DNA of 64,000 nucleotides, from contig NZ_JAHTKU010000001.1 in assembly GCF_019192965.1 (NCBI RefSeq), positions 62,001 through 126,000 of the forward strand, given 5' to 3'. Position numbers and translations under genes: made by a program. This document shows, piece by piece, positions 8,205 to 16,697 of the stretch. The notes under the pieces were generated by a model. That model was given only the letters and a program-made list of their open reading frames with translations, did no database searches and was not told the DNA's origin. Every line of letters starts with the position of its first letter. The first letter of the stretch is position 1. This stretch comes from Nocardioides daeguensis (GTDB lineage Bacteria > Actinomycetota > Actinomycetes > Propionibacteriales > Nocardioidaceae).

Positions 8205-9217
8205 CGGCACGCCGCCGACCACGGGCCGTTGTTGCCCACCGGGTTGATGCCGCTGCCGTTGGGAGTGAGCGCCACCGAGAACGAGCACACGTAGACGTTG
8301 AGCGCGTTCTCGTACGACGTCGCACGACCGAGCGACTCGAAGACGGTCGTGAACGCGGGGATCGCCTCCACCAGGCTCTCGCGGGACCTCTCGAACATGT
8401 CCGCGACCGTGACCAGCCGGTCCGTCGTCCTCGTCAGGGGCACCTTGACCTCCTTGAGCAGCGAGCTGGTCGCGCCGACGAGCCGGCTGACGCCGTCGAT
8501 CGACGCCCCGATGGACTTGCGGTCCTCGGCGAGACCGGTCATCAGCTTGCGCAGCTCGACGACCGTCTGGGAGAGCTGGTCGCCCTGGCCCGCGATGTTG
8601 TCGAGCACCGGCTTGAGGTTGGTCATCACCTCGCCGATCACGGTGTCGCGGTCGGCGAGGAAGCTGCTGAGCTGCCCGGTCTGGGCGAGCAGCTGCTCGA
8701 CCGTCCCGCCCTCGCCCTGGAGGACCTTGACCAGGGACGTCGCCAGCTTGTTGACGTCACCCGGCTGGAGGACCTTGAACAGCGGCCGGAAGCCGTTGAG
8801 CAGGCCGGTCAGGTCGAAGCCCGGGTCGGTGCGGGAGACCGGCACCGTCGCGCCGTCCTCGAGGGCGGGGCCGCGCTGGGCCCCCTGGACCAGGGAGATG
8901 TACCGCTGGCCGAGCAGGTTCTGGTAGCGCATGACCAGCTTGGTGGTGTCGAGCAGCTCCTGGTCCTCGACCAGCTCCACCTTGATCTCGGCACCGGCGG
9001 CCGTGGCCCTGATGTCCTTGACCTGGCCGACCCGGACGCCGGCCGCCTTCACGTCGTCGCCGACGCGCAGGCCGCTGACGTCGGAGAACTCCGCCTTGAA
9101 CTCGTGGGTGCCGCCGGAGACGCCGTTCTGCATGGTGTTGACCAGCAGGAGCAGCATCAGTCCGCTGACCACCGCGAAGGCGGCGAACTTGATCGCGATC
9201 GAGCGCAGCCCGGTCAT
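8201..9217 (-). CDS. mceB: MCE-family protein, MceB position (operon 1)
   Basis: A 338-residue MCE subunit with a membrane anchor (about residues 9-26, FAAFAVVSGLMLLLLV). The MCE domain reads FKAEFSDVSGLRVGDDVKAA then GVRVGQVKDIRA. After the domain comes the stretch FDLTGLLNGFRPLFKVL, which recurs almost unchanged in the operon-2 MceB (DIDTLLNGFKPLFAGL) and identifies the subunit. The C-terminus has two cysteines. Start and stop both overlap neighbours by four bases. Confidence 0.9.
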   Translation of the reverse strand: MTGLRSIAIKFAAFAVVSGLMLLLLVNTMQNGVSGGTHEFKAEFSDVSGLRVGDDVKAAGVRVGQVKDIRATAAGAEIKVELVEDQELLDTTKLVMRYQNLLGQRYISLVQGAQRGPALEDGATVPVSRTDPGFDLTGLLNGFRPLFKVLQPGDVNKLATSLVKVLQGEGGTVEQLLAQTGQLSSFLADRDTVIGEVMTNLKPVLDNIAGQGDQLSQTVVELRKLMTGLAEDRKSIGASIDGVSRLVGATSSLLKEVKVPLTRTTDRLVTVADMFERSRESLVEAIPAFTTVFESLGRATSYENALNVYVCSFSVALTPNGSGINPVGNNGPWSAACR

Positions 9218-10272
9218 CGGCGCTCCCCCCAGAGCCGCCCCACCCCGGCGGGGTCGGTGCTGCCCGTGCGGTACACGGGCTGCTGGCCGCTGGTGTAGTA
9301 CGGCGGCGGCGAGAGCCGCAGGGTGCCGTCGGTCTGCACGAAACCGCCGCGCGCGGCCTGCGGCAGGTTCGTGCCGAGCAGGATGTTGGTCGCGAGGGCG
9401 TCGGTGATGCCGGCCTTGCGGTTGTCGTAGACCGCGTCGAGCAGCACCGCGGATCCGTTGATGAAGTCCACCAGGTCCTTCTCGTTCTCGGCCAGGAACG
9501 CCCGCGAGGTCTTCGCCAGGTTGGTGCCTCCGCTGATCAGGGCCGTGATCGCGGCCTCCTGGGTGACGATGGTGTGCAGCGTGACCAGGACGTCGTCGGT
9601 CGCGTCGAGGAGGTCGGGCGCGATCTCGTCGACCAGCTGGGTCGTCGACGCCAGCGCCTGCAGGTCGGCCCGCACCTGCGGCATCCGCGGGTTGATCCGG
9701 TCGAGATAGCCGTTGAGGGTGCGGACGGTCCGTCCGACCTGGCCACCACGTCCGTCGAGCGCCTCGGCCGCGGAGCCGATGGCGGAGGCGAGCTCGGCCG
9801 GGCCGAGCGCCTTGACCAGGCGGTCGATGTCGTCGAGCGCCTGCTGGAGCTCCAGGGTCGCCTGGGTGCCGTCGGCCGGGACCCTGGCACCGGCCTCGAG
9901 CTCGCCGGAGGGCTTGCCGTGCACGACGAGGTCGACGAAGGTCGTGCCGAACACGGTGGCCGGCAGGATCCGCGCCACGACGTTGCCCGGGACGACGTCC
10001 AGGTCCTTCTCCGACATCTCCATGTCGACGGTGACGCCGCCGGAGGCGGCGCGGCTGATCCGGGTGACCTTGCCGACGATGACGCCGTTCATCTTCACGT
10101 CGGAGCCGGCGCGCAGCGCGCCGCCGGCGTTGGCGACCTCGGCACTCACGTGCGGCCTGGTGCCGAACGTGCCGTTGCTGCGCAGGGTGATGAAGGCGCC
10201 GACGACGGCGAGCGCGACGATCGCGATCAGGCCGCGGCGGGCGAGCTGGTTGCGGGAGGTCTCTCGTGCCAT
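9214..10272 (-). CDS. mceA: MCE-family protein, MceA position (operon 1)
   Basis: A 352-residue MCE subunit, the first after the permease genes. It has an N-terminal anchor (about residues 12-28) and the MCE domain VSAEVANAGGALRAGSDVKM with NGVIVGKVTRISR. The tail includes FGTTFVDLVVHGKP, the usual MceA-type continuation. Nine bases separate it from yrbEB, and its stop is coupled to mceB. Confidence 0.9.
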   Translation of the reverse strand: MARETSRNQLARRGLIAIVALAVVGAFITLRSNGTFGTRPHVSAEVANAGGALRAGSDVKMNGVIVGKVTRISRAASGGVTVDMEMSEKDLDVVPGNVVARILPATVFGTTFVDLVVHGKPSGELEAGARVPADGTQATLELQQALDDIDRLVKALGPAELASAIGSAAEALDGRGGQVGRTVRTLNGYLDRINPRMPQVRADLQALASTTQLVDEIAPDLLDATDDVLVTLHTIVTQEAAITALISGGTNLAKTSRAFLAENEKDLVDFINGSAVLLDAVYDNRKAGITDALATNILLGTNLPQAARGGFVQTDGTLRLSPPPYYTSGQQPVYRTGSTDPAGVGRLWGERR

Positions 10273-10281
10273 GTCGTCACC

Positions 10282-11151
10282 TCACCCGGAGATCCGGAAG
10301 CCCGGGTCGCCGCCCCAGAACACCAGGGTGAGGACCATGTCGAGGAGGACGATCGAGACGATGCTGGCCCGGATGCCGGTGCCGGTCGCCTCGCCGACCG
10401 CCTGGGGACCGCCGCCGACCCGCATGCCGTACCAGCAGTGGATCAGGGCCACGGTGAGGGCGAAGATCAGGATCTTGACGATCGAGAAGACGATGTCCCG
10501 GCCCTGGATGAAGGTCGAGAAGTAGTGGTCGTACTGACCGGGTGACTGCCCGAACAGGACCACGACCGAGGCCTGGGAGGCGAGGTAGCTGCCGATCAGG
10601 CCGATCAGGTAGAGCGGCAGGATCGCGACCATGCAGGCGATCACGCGCGTGGTGCAGACGTAGCGCACCGCGCTGACCGCCATCACCTCGAGCGCGTCGA
10701 TCTCCTCGTGGATCTTCATCGAGCCGATCTGCGCGGTGAAGCGGCAGCCGACCTGGGCGCCGAGCGCCAGCGCGGCGATCAGCGGGGCGAGCTCGCGGGT
10801 GTTGACGCTGGCGGAGATGAAGCCGGTCAGCGGCGCGAGGCCGACGATCTCGAGGCCGTTGAAGCCCTCGATGCCGATCGACGTGCCGGCGGCGACGGAG
10901 AGCAGGATCATCACACCGACCGTGCCGCCACCGACCAGGAGGGCGCCGCTCCCCCAGGCGATGTCCTTGATCTGGCGCAGCACCTCCTTGGGATAGAGGG
11001 CGATCGTCGCCGGGACCTCGCGGAAGACCTTGCCGGAGAAGCTCACGAAGGAGCCGAGCATCGCGAGCGTGCTCATCACCGAGTCGGCGATGCCGACGAG
11101 GGCGTCGGAGAACCGGGCGCCGATTCCGCGACCGAGCTGGACCTCGGCCAT
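10282..11151 (-). CDS. yrbEB: MlaE/YrbE-family ABC permease B (operon 1)
   Basis: A 289-residue multi-spanning permease of the MlaE fold, the membrane core to which the MCE subunits and an ATPase attach. Recognisable segments are ALGAQVGCRFTAQIGSMKIH, EEIDALEVMAVSAVRY and the late GMRVGGGPQAVGEATGTGIR. The EEIDAL segment is the cytoplasmic coupling helix expected to contact the ATPase. The ATG at 11151 shares its first base with the yrbEA stop (TGATG), indicating stop-start coupling. Confidence 0.92.
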   Translation of the reverse strand: MAEVQLGRGIGARFSDALVGIADSVMSTLAMLGSFVSFSGKVFREVPATIALYPKEVLRQIKDIAWGSGALLVGGGTVGVMILLSVAAGTSIGIEGFNGLEIVGLAPLTGFISASVNTRELAPLIAALALGAQVGCRFTAQIGSMKIHEEIDALEVMAVSAVRYVCTTRVIACMVAILPLYLIGLIGSYLASQASVVVLFGQSPGQYDHYFSTFIQGRDIVFSIVKILIFALTVALIHCWYGMRVGGGPQAVGEATGTGIRASIVSIVLLDMVLTLVFWGGDPGFRISG

Positions 11152-11975
11152 CAGGCACCTCCGGGGAAGAGCATCACGTAGGCCTGGGTCAGGCCCACGT
11201 TGATCACGGCCAGGATGATGACGCTGAGCACGACGGCCTGGTTGACGGCGTCGGCGACGGCCTTCGGGCCGCCGTGGGCGCTCAGACCCTTGTGGGCGCA
11301 CACGATGATCGCGACGAAGCCGAACAGCAGGCCCTTGAACTCGGCGAGCACGAGGTCACCGGGCTGGGCGAGGCCGACGAACGAGTCGAGGTAGGTGCCC
11401 GAGGAGATCTGGCCGCCACCGACCACGATGACGAACGCGGTGGTCATGGCGGTCATCGCGACGACGATGGTCAGCAGGACCGAGACGAGCAGGGCCGCGA
11501 GGATGCGGGGAGCGACCAGGCGCTGGATGGGCGAGATGCCCATGACCTTGAGCGCGTCGATCTCCTCGCGCACGGTGCGCGCGCCGAGGTCGGCGCAGAC
11601 CGCGGACCCGACCGCGCCCGCGATCATCAGCGAGGTCACGAGCGGCGCCCCCTGGCGGAGCACGCCGATGCCGTTGACCGCGCCGATGAACGACTGGGCG
11701 CCGATCTGGTTGGCCGCCGCGCCGATCTGCACGGACGTGATCACGCCGAACGGGATGGCGACCAGGATCGTCGGGAGCAGCGAGACCCGGGTCATGAACC
11801 AGCACTGGAGCAGGAACTCCGACCACGAGAACCTGCGGGCGACGATGTCGGAGAAGCCCCACTGGATGGACTCCACGGCGAGCTTGACGAGCTCTCCGGT
11901 GGTGATCACGCCGGCCCGGAACCTGCCGGTCATGTTGTCGAGGAGGGAGCGTCCCCCGGCCACCACGGTGCTCAT
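11151..11975 (-). CDS. yrbEA: MlaE/YrbE-family ABC permease A (operon 1)
   Basis: A 274-residue permease, first gene of mce operon 1. MlaE hallmarks are GAVGSAVCADLGARTVREEI, DALKVMGISPIQRLVAPRIL and SAHGGPKAVADAVNQAV near the C-terminus. The start at MSTVVAGGRS (11975) is preferred over longer readings that cross the intergenic region. It pairs with YrbEB as a heterodimer; the partner ATPase is not in this window. Confidence 0.92.
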   Translation of the reverse strand: MSTVVAGGRSLLDNMTGRFRAGVITTGELVKLAVESIQWGFSDIVARRFSWSEFLLQCWFMTRVSLLPTILVAIPFGVITSVQIGAAANQIGAQSFIGAVNGIGVLRQGAPLVTSLMIAGAVGSAVCADLGARTVREEIDALKVMGISPIQRLVAPRILAALLVSVLLTIVVAMTAMTTAFVIVVGGGQISSGTYLDSFVGLAQPGDLVLAEFKGLLFGFVAIIVCAHKGLSAHGGPKAVADAVNQAVVLSVIILAVINVGLTQAYVMLFPGGA

Positions 11976-12075
11976 CAGGCCATCCGCCTGTCGCGCATAT
12001 CCACCCCTGCCTCTTCGCCGGTCGGACCGGCACCAGGCCGCCCCCCTGACTGCCTGTTGCTCGGTGTAACACTTA
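11976..12075 (-). promoter_or_regulatory. Upstream region of mce operon 1
   Basis: One hundred bases between the glycosylase stop and yrbEA. The only obvious structure is the short palindrome GTGTAACAC (12064-12072) and an inverted repeat of GCCGG around 12018-12030. No convincing -35/-10 pair can be named by eye. It is the most likely place for the operon-1 promoter because the upstream gene is unrelated. Confidence 0.4.
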
Positions 12076-13032
12076 TCACGCGAATTGGTCACGGCTCCCG
12101 AGATGATCACGGGGCGCCATGCGTGGACCGTGCCGGGGACGCCGCAGCCCGGCCGCCGCCACCAGGAAGGGGACCCGGCCGCGCTGGCCCCGCCAGGGCC
12201 GCAGGTAGCGGGCCAGCTCCGCGTCGTCGAACACCCGCCCCTCCAACGCCCAGCCCACGTCCTTGGCCACGTGGTAGTCGCCGAAGGACACCGCGTCGGG
12301 GTCCCCGAGCGCGCGCTGGCGCACCTCGGCCGCGGTCCACACCCCGATCCCGGGCAGCGCCCGCAGCCGCCGCTCCGCCTCCTCGCCCGGCAGGTCAGCG
12401 GTCCGCTCCAGGGCCTCGGCGTGCCGGGCGGCGGTCACCACGGCCCGGCTCCGGGCCGGGTCGATGTGGAACCGGAGCCACTCCCAGGAGGGAACCCGGC
12501 GCAGCGTCGCGGCGCCGGGCTGGACCATCAGCCCCAGCGCGGCACCCGGCCCGGGCGCGGCAGTGCCGTGGCGTCGTACCAGGGCCCGGAAGCCGGCGAA
12601 GGCCTCCTGACCGGTCACCTTCTGCTCGATGATCGCGGGCACCAGCGCCTCGAGGACCAGCCCGGTCCGGCCGAGCCGCAGGTGCGGGTGGTGGCGCCGG
12701 GCCTCCTCGAGCACCGGGTGGCGGGGCTCGAACCCGGTCCAGTCGTCGAGGTCGCCGAGCAGCGCGGGCAGCTGGGCGAGCGCCCAGCCGGCGCCCGGCC
12801 CCCAGGCCTGGGCGGCGATCGCTCCCTCGGCGTCCTGGTCGCGGACGGCGAGCGTCACCTCGCCCTCGGGCGTCCGGGAGGCCCGCCAGTGCCGACCCGC
12901 GAGGGCCAGCCGGTGGGTCGGGTCGCCGCCTCCGTGCCGCTGCTGCCGCAGCAGGGCGCCGACCGGAACGGGACGACCGGGGAGCCACACGCGCTCGGCG
13001 TCGGGGGCGACCGCTGCGTCCGGGGAGGTCAC
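12076..13032 (-). CDS. AlkA-type DNA glycosylase (HhH-GPD superfamily)
   Basis: A 318-residue protein with the helix-hairpin-helix LPGIGVWTA (residues 226-234), followed by DPDAVSFGDYHV, where D252 aligns with the catalytic aspartate of AlkA. This indicates excision of alkylated bases such as 3-methyladenine. LVPAIIEQKVTGQEAFAGFR is the conserved first helix pair of the domain. The first 110 residues correspond to the AlkA N-terminal domain but are weakly conserved. There is no methyltransferase domain, unlike Ada fusions. Upstream lies the divergent tetR at 13183. Confidence 0.82.
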   Translation of the reverse strand: MTSPDAAVAPDAERVWLPGRPVPVGALLRQQRHGGGDPTHRLALAGRHWRASRTPEGEVTLAVRDQDAEGAIAAQAWGPGAGWALAQLPALLGDLDDWTGFEPRHPVLEEARRHHPHLRLGRTGLVLEALVPAIIEQKVTGQEAFAGFRALVRRHGTAAPGPGAALGLMVQPGAATLRRVPSWEWLRFHIDPARSRAVVTAARHAEALERTADLPGEEAERRLRALPGIGVWTAAEVRQRALGDPDAVSFGDYHVAKDVGWALEGRVFDDAELARYLRPWRGQRGRVPFLVAAAGLRRPRHGPRMAPRDHLGSRDQFA

Positions 13033-13129
13033 GGGAGCACTGTAAGGCCGCGCTCCGCCCGGGGCAGGCCGCGGGACGACGGCCGGCCGCTGCGCTCACG
13101 GGCGCAACGCACTAGGCTCTGTCACCCAA

Positions 13130-13152
13130 CGACGAATCTCTTTCGTTCGTCG
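13130..13152. promoter_or_regulatory. Inverted repeat in the glycosylase/tetR divergent region
   Basis: Arms CGACGAA and TTCGTCG are perfect over seven bases with a nine-base spacer. The site ends 30 bases before the TTG start of the tetR gene at 13183. Its ACGAA/TTCGT core resembles the arms of the operator at 1921-1938. Probable TetR-family operator. Confidence 0.5.
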
Positions 13153-13182
13153 CCGACATCTTCCCAGGCTCCGGAGGGGCAG

Positions 13183-13788
13183 TTGAGCATCGACACGACC
13201 CGTCGTCGCCGGACCCGCCTCGACCAGGAGGCGGTGCTCCAGGCGGCGGAGGTGCTCGTCGACCGCGACGGGTACGACGCCCTCACCATGACCTCGCTCG
13301 CCGCCGAGCTCGAGGCCCGGGTGTCCTCGCTCTACAACCACGTCGCGAACCTCGAGGACCTGCGCGCCCTGATCCAGGTGCGCGCGATGCGCCTGCTCGG
13401 CGACCACGTCCGCGGCGCCGCGATGGGTCATGCCGGCGTCGGCGGGCTGCGGGCCCTGAGCCACGCGCTGCGCGCCTTCGCCCGCACCCACCCGCAGCGC
13501 TACGCCGCCCTCACCCGACCGCCGATCGACCGGGAGGCCTTCTACGCCGCCGCGCTCGACGCGATCGAGGCGCTGGCGATCATGGGCCGCTCCGCCGGGC
13601 TCTCCGACGAACGGCTGTTGCAGAACGCGATGGCGCTCTTCGCCTGCCTGCACGGCTTCGTGTCCCTGGAGGTCGCCGGCTACTTCGGCGACCTGTCCGG
13701 CACCAACGCCGATCTCGACCTCGACGAGGTCTACGAGCACGTGATCGACGGTGCGGTGACGGCCGCGTCGCTGGACGCCTCCCACTGA
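13183..13788 (+). CDS. TetR/AcrR-family regulator with TTG start
   Basis: A 201-residue regulator. The N-terminal helix-turn-helix is YDALTMTSLAAELEARVSSL followed by YNHVANLEDL. The C-terminal domain (LRAFARTHPQRYAAL, NAMALFACLHGFVSLEVAGY) is of the WHG-containing type; here the signature reads LHGFVSLE. The TTG at 13183 is chosen because GGAGGGG lies seven bases upstream and no in-frame ATG fits. The downstream ligase begins five bases after the stop, so the two may be co-transcribed. Target unknown. Confidence 0.85.
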   Translation: MSIDTTRRRRTRLDQEAVLQAAEVLVDRDGYDALTMTSLAAELEARVSSLYNHVANLEDLRALIQVRAMRLLGDHVRGAAMGHAGVGGLRALSHALRAFARTHPQRYAALTRPPIDREAFYAAALDAIEALAIMGRSAGLSDERLLQNAMALFACLHGFVSLEVAGYFGDLSGTNADLDLDEVYEHVIDGAVTAASLDASH

Positions 13789-13792
13789 GCCG

Positions 13793-15304
13793 ATGCTGCT
13801 CCGCGACCTGGTCGACGTCTCCCGTCAGGTCGCGGCGACGCGTTCGCGCAAGGAGAAGACCCGACTGATCAGCGAGCTGCTGCTCGCCGCCGAACCCGGG
13901 GAGCGGGCGCTCGTGGCCCACCTCCTCAGCGGCCGGCTGCGGCAGCGCCGTACCGGACTGGGCTGGCGCGGCCTCCAGTCACTGCCCGCCCCCGCTGCCG
14001 GCTCCGAGCTCGAGGTGGCCGAGGTCGACGCCGCCTTCGAGGCGATGTCCCTGCTGTCCGGACCGGGGTCCGCGGGCCTGCGCACGGCGGCGGTCGCCGA
14101 CCTGTTCGGCCGCGCGAGCGCGCCCGAGCAGGCGTGGCTGCGCGCCGTCGCCGTCGGCGAGGTCCGCCAAGGCGCGCTCGAGGCGGTCGTCACCGAGGCC
14201 CTCGCCGCCGCGGCCGACGTGCCGCTGGCGGCCGTACGACGGGCGGCGATGCTGGCCGGCGGGGCGACGTACGTCGTCGACGACGCGTTCGCGGGAGCCG
14301 CCGCCCTCGAGGCGGTCGGCCTGACCGTGGGCCGTCCGGTGTTGCCGATGCTGGCCTCCTCGGCGCCCGACGTGGCCGCGGCGGTGGCGAAGGCGGGCTC
14401 CGGGGTCGTGGGCGTCGATGCGAAGCTCGACGGCATCCGGATCCAGGTGCACCGCTCCGGGGACGACGTGGTGGTCGCCACCCGCAGCCTCGACGACATC
14501 ACCCACCGCCTGCCCGAGGTCGTGGCGATCGCCCGCTCCCTGCCGGCGTCGCAGGTCGTCCTCGACGGTGAGGCCCTGTGGCTGGCCGCCGACGGCCGGC
14601 CCCGTCCCTTCCAGGAGACCGCCTCGCGCACGGCGTCCTCGGCGCTCGCCGACTCGGTCGTGACGCCGTACTTCTTCGACGTGCTGCACCTCGACGGCAC
14701 CGACCTCATCGACCGCCCCGCCCGCGAGCGCTGGCAGGTCCTCGACGAGCTCGTGCCGAGCGAGCACCGCGTGCAGCGGTGGATCGGCTCCGACGTCGAG
14801 GCGGCCGCCGCCTTCACCGCCGAGGTCCTGGCCTCGGGGCACGAGGGCGTCGTGGTGAAGTCGGTCGACGCCACCTACGACGCCGGGCGCCGCGGCTCGG
14901 CCTGGGTCAAGGTGAAGCCGGTGCACACCCTCGACCTCGTCGTCCTCGCCGTCGAGCACGGCTCCGGCCGTCGGCGCGGCTGGCTCTCCAACATCCACCT
15001 CGGCGCCCGCGACCCGTCCTCCCCCACCGGCTTCGTGATGCTCGGCAAGACGTTCAAGGGGATGACCGACGAGATGCTCGCCTGGCAGACCGAGCGGCTC
15101 AAAGGCCTCCAGGTTTCAGATGACGGATGGGTCGTAACAGTGCGCCCCGAACAGGTCGTGGAGATCGCAATTGACGGGGTTCAGCGGTCGAGCCGCTACC
15201 CGGGTGGCGTTGCGCTTCGGTTCGCCCGAGTCGTTCGGTATCGCGATGACAAGACGCCAGCAGAGGCAGACACGATCGACACGGTTCGCGCTCACCTCTG
15301 GTAA
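13793..15304 (+). CDS. ATP-dependent DNA ligase with exchanged C-terminus
   Basis: A 503-residue ATP-dependent ligase of the LigB/LigC-like actinobacterial type. The nucleotidyl-accepting lysine is K211 in DAKLDGIRIQ (motif I). ASGHEGVVVKS and SAWVKVKP are motifs IV and [12 protein letters not shown] begins the OB-fold region at residue 418. From about residue 430 onward the DNA drops in GC and the protein differs from a second, displaced copy of the same 3' end at 15658-15923. The present C-terminus was therefore acquired by recombination within the [11 protein letters not shown] codons. The open reading frame is intact and all visible motifs are kept, so the enzyme is probably functional in nick or break repair. 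Confidence 0.9.
   Translation: MLLRDLVDVSRQVAATRSRKEKTRLISELLLAAEPGERALVAHLLSGRLRQRRTGLGWRGLQSLPAPAAGSELEVAEVDAAFEAMSLLSGPGSAGLRTAAVADLFGRASAPEQAWLRAVAVGEVRQGALEAVVTEALAAAADVPLAAVRRAAMLAGGATYVVDDAFAGAAALEAVGLTVGRPVLPMLASSAPDVAAAVAKAGSGVVGVDAKLDGIRIQVHRSGDDVVVATRSLDDITHRLPEVVAIARSLPASQVVLDGEALWLAADGRPRPFQETASRTASSALADSVVTPYFFDVLHLDGTDLIDRPARERWQVLDELVPSEHRVQRWIGSDVEAAAAFTAEVLASGHEGVVVKSVDATYDAGRRGSAWVKVKPVHTLDLVVLAVEHGSGRRRGWLSNIHLGARDPSSPTGFVMLGKTFKGMTDEMLAWQTERLKGLQVSDDGWVVTVRPEQVVEIAIDGVQRSSRYPGGVALRFARVVRYRDDKTPAEADTIDTVRAHLW
15041..15076. repeat. 36-bp direct repeat, left copy (attL-like)
   Basis: Identical over 36 bases to 15658-15693; with one mismatch the match extends 13 bases further. 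It encodes [12 protein letters not shown] of the ligase. Homology between the two copies stops abruptly upstream of CTCGGC, which marks a recombination boundary. Confidence 0.85.
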
Positions 15305-15326
15305 TCGGCCGTGCAAAGGTAAGCGC

Positions 15327-15629
15327 ATGTCGCCAGACGTCCTTCGAGTCGCAGATGTTCGCACGGCAGTGGCGCTTGCTCTTGATGCGTTCGAGTCCGA
15401 GCAGGGCAGTCACATTCGGATTGGCCACGATCACTACTGGCACCTCCCGGTCGGTACTGCATTCGACCTGTCCCGCGAGCCCTCGACGCTCACCGTCGGA
15501 CAGGTCAGCGATGACCTCAACGAACTTCAAGAGATCAACGCCAGCGGGGACGCCGCCCCCTCGTGGCACGGACTTGCCCACGTCATTGGCTTGTTGCGAC
15601 TGATGGAGATGGCAGCCCTGCCCGACTAG
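15327..15629 (+). CDS. Small hypothetical protein in the inserted segment
   Basis: A 100-residue soluble protein beginning MSPDVLRVADVRTAVALALD, with AAAGGT as a modest ribosome site. A recognisable middle part reads DHYWHLPVGTAFDLSREP then STLTVGQVSDDLNELQEI, and the end is HGLAHVIGLLRLMEM. I do not know its function; similar small proteins of unknown role occur in actinobacterial accessory DNA, as far as I can recall. It is the only gene between the two 36-bp repeats. Its codons are richer in A and T than those of neighbouring genes, which supports recent transfer. Confidence 0.65.
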   Translation: MSPDVLRVADVRTAVALALDAFESEQGSHIRIGHDHYWHLPVGTAFDLSREPSTLTVGQVSDDLNELQEINASGDAAPSWHGLAHVIGLLRLMEMAALPD

Positions 15630-15657
15630 CGCGAACACCCTCGGCCCTCGGTGCCGC

Positions 15658-15693
15658 CTCGGCAAGACGTTCAAGGGGATGACCGACGAGATG
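15658..15693. repeat. 36-bp direct repeat, right copy (attR-like)
   Basis: Second copy of the repeat at 15041-15076. It starts the displaced ligase 3' fragment and is preceded by sequence with no similarity to ligase. Confidence 0.85.
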
Positions 15694-15923
15694 TTCGCCT
15701 GGCAGAACGCCCGCTTCCGCGAGCTGGAGGTCGAGGACGACGGCTGGGTCGTCACCGTGCGCCCGAGCAGGTCGTCGAGATCGCCTTCGACAGCCTCCAG
15801 CGCTCGACGCGGTACCCGGGTGGGCTGGCCCTGCGGTTCGCGCGGGTGGTGCGCTACCGCGACGGCAAGTCCGCCGACGAGGCGGACACGATCGAGACGG
15901 TGCGCGCGCTCGCGACTCCCTGA
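15658..15923 (+). pseudogene. Displaced and frameshifted 3' end of the DNA ligase gene
   Basis: Read in two frames this fragment gives [19 protein letters not shown] through [11 protein letters not shown]. After a one-base loss near 15763 it continues [20 protein letters not shown] to [15 protein letters not shown] and a stop. It aligns residue for residue with the last 85 residues of the intact ligase, but is GC-rich like the rest of the genome. It is therefore most simply the original host 3' end, cut off from its gene and decaying. It has no start codon or ribosome site of its own. Confidence 0.85.
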
Positions 15924-15954
15924 GCCGCGCGCCGTCTCGCCCCGACGGAGATGT

Positions 15955-15971
15955 TGCAACACCGAGTTGCA
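15955..15971. promoter_or_regulatory. Inverted repeat upstream of the tetR at 15991
   Basis: TGCAAC and GTTGCA are perfect inverted arms around ACCGA; the left arm also lies in the ten-base palindrome TGTTGCAACA (15952-15961). The site ends 19 bases before the ATG and is a probable autoregulatory operator. Confidence 0.5.
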
Positions 15972-15990
15972 CGTCTCGTACACTTCACCC

Positions 15991-16677
15991 ATGGCGACGA
16001 ACGCACCGGTGACCGACGGGCGCCGCAAGGCAGCGGCTGCGCGTCGCAGGGCCCGGCAGGCGGAGATCATCACCGCGACCCGGCAGATCTTCGACTCGAA
16101 GGGCGTCCGCGACGTCCAGATCGAGGAGATCGCGAGCGCGGTCGGGATCAACCGGGCGATCGTCTACCGGCACTTCACCGGCAAGGAGGAGCTGTTCGCG
16201 CTCACCCTGGTCGGCTACCTCGAGGAGCTGCACGACGCGATGGCGGCGGCCGCGGCGAGCGCGAGCGCGCCGGGCGAGAAGCTGGAGCGGATCGTGGGGG
16301 CCTTCGTCGACTACGGCGTCGCCCACCCGGCGTTCGTCGACTGCGCGCAGGCGCTGATGGTGCGGCCCGGCGACGAACTGCTCGACGAGATCGCGGAGGG
16401 GCCGCTGTTCCGGCTCGGGCGCGGCATCACCTCCTGCCTGACCGTCCTCTCCGACACCCTGAGCCACGGCGTCGAGCAGGGCGCGTTCACGCTCAGCGAC
16501 GACCCGGTGCTGCTCGCCAACGCGCTCTACGCCAGTGGGCTCGGCGCGCTGCAGCTGGCCCGGCTCGGGATCCTGGTCAGCGAGGCCGCCCCGGGCATCC
16601 CGACGGTCGGGCAGATCTCGGCGGCGCAGGTGCGCTCCTACCTGGTGCGCTCGGCGCTCGCCCTCGTCACCGCCTGA
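15991..16677 (+). CDS. TetR/AcrR-family regulator
   Basis: A 228-residue regulator. After a basic N-terminal arm (GRRKAAAARRRARQ) comes the helix-turn-helix: VRDVQIEEIASAVGINRAIV, then YRHFTGKEELF. The C-terminal domain, with FVDYGVAHPAFVDCAQALM, resembles TetR regulators of fatty-acid and lipid genes. It lies next to a thiolase/FabG4/MaoC cluster and could control it, but only position supports that. A strong hairpin follows the stop. Confidence 0.85.
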   Translation: MATNAPVTDGRRKAAAARRRARQAEIITATRQIFDSKGVRDVQIEEIASAVGINRAIVYRHFTGKEELFALTLVGYLEELHDAMAAAAASASAPGEKLERIVGAFVDYGVAHPAFVDCAQALMVRPGDELLDEIAEGPLFRLGRGITSCLTVLSDTLSHGVEQGAFTLSDDPVLLANALYASGLGALQLARLGILVSEAAPGIPTVGQISAAQVRSYLVRSALALVTA

Positions 16678-16697
16678 CGAGCAGTCATCAAGACGAA

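Noticed and set aside
12064..12072. GTGTAACAC as a KstR-type steroid operator for mce operon 1
   Set aside because: Nine bases with a five-base core are too short, and they do not fit the KstR consensus beyond chance.
15658..15923. A separate small gene of 90 codons at 15651-15923
   Set aside because: It is the displaced ligase 3' end read partly out of frame; there is no ribosome site and a frameshift is evident by alignment with the intact copy.
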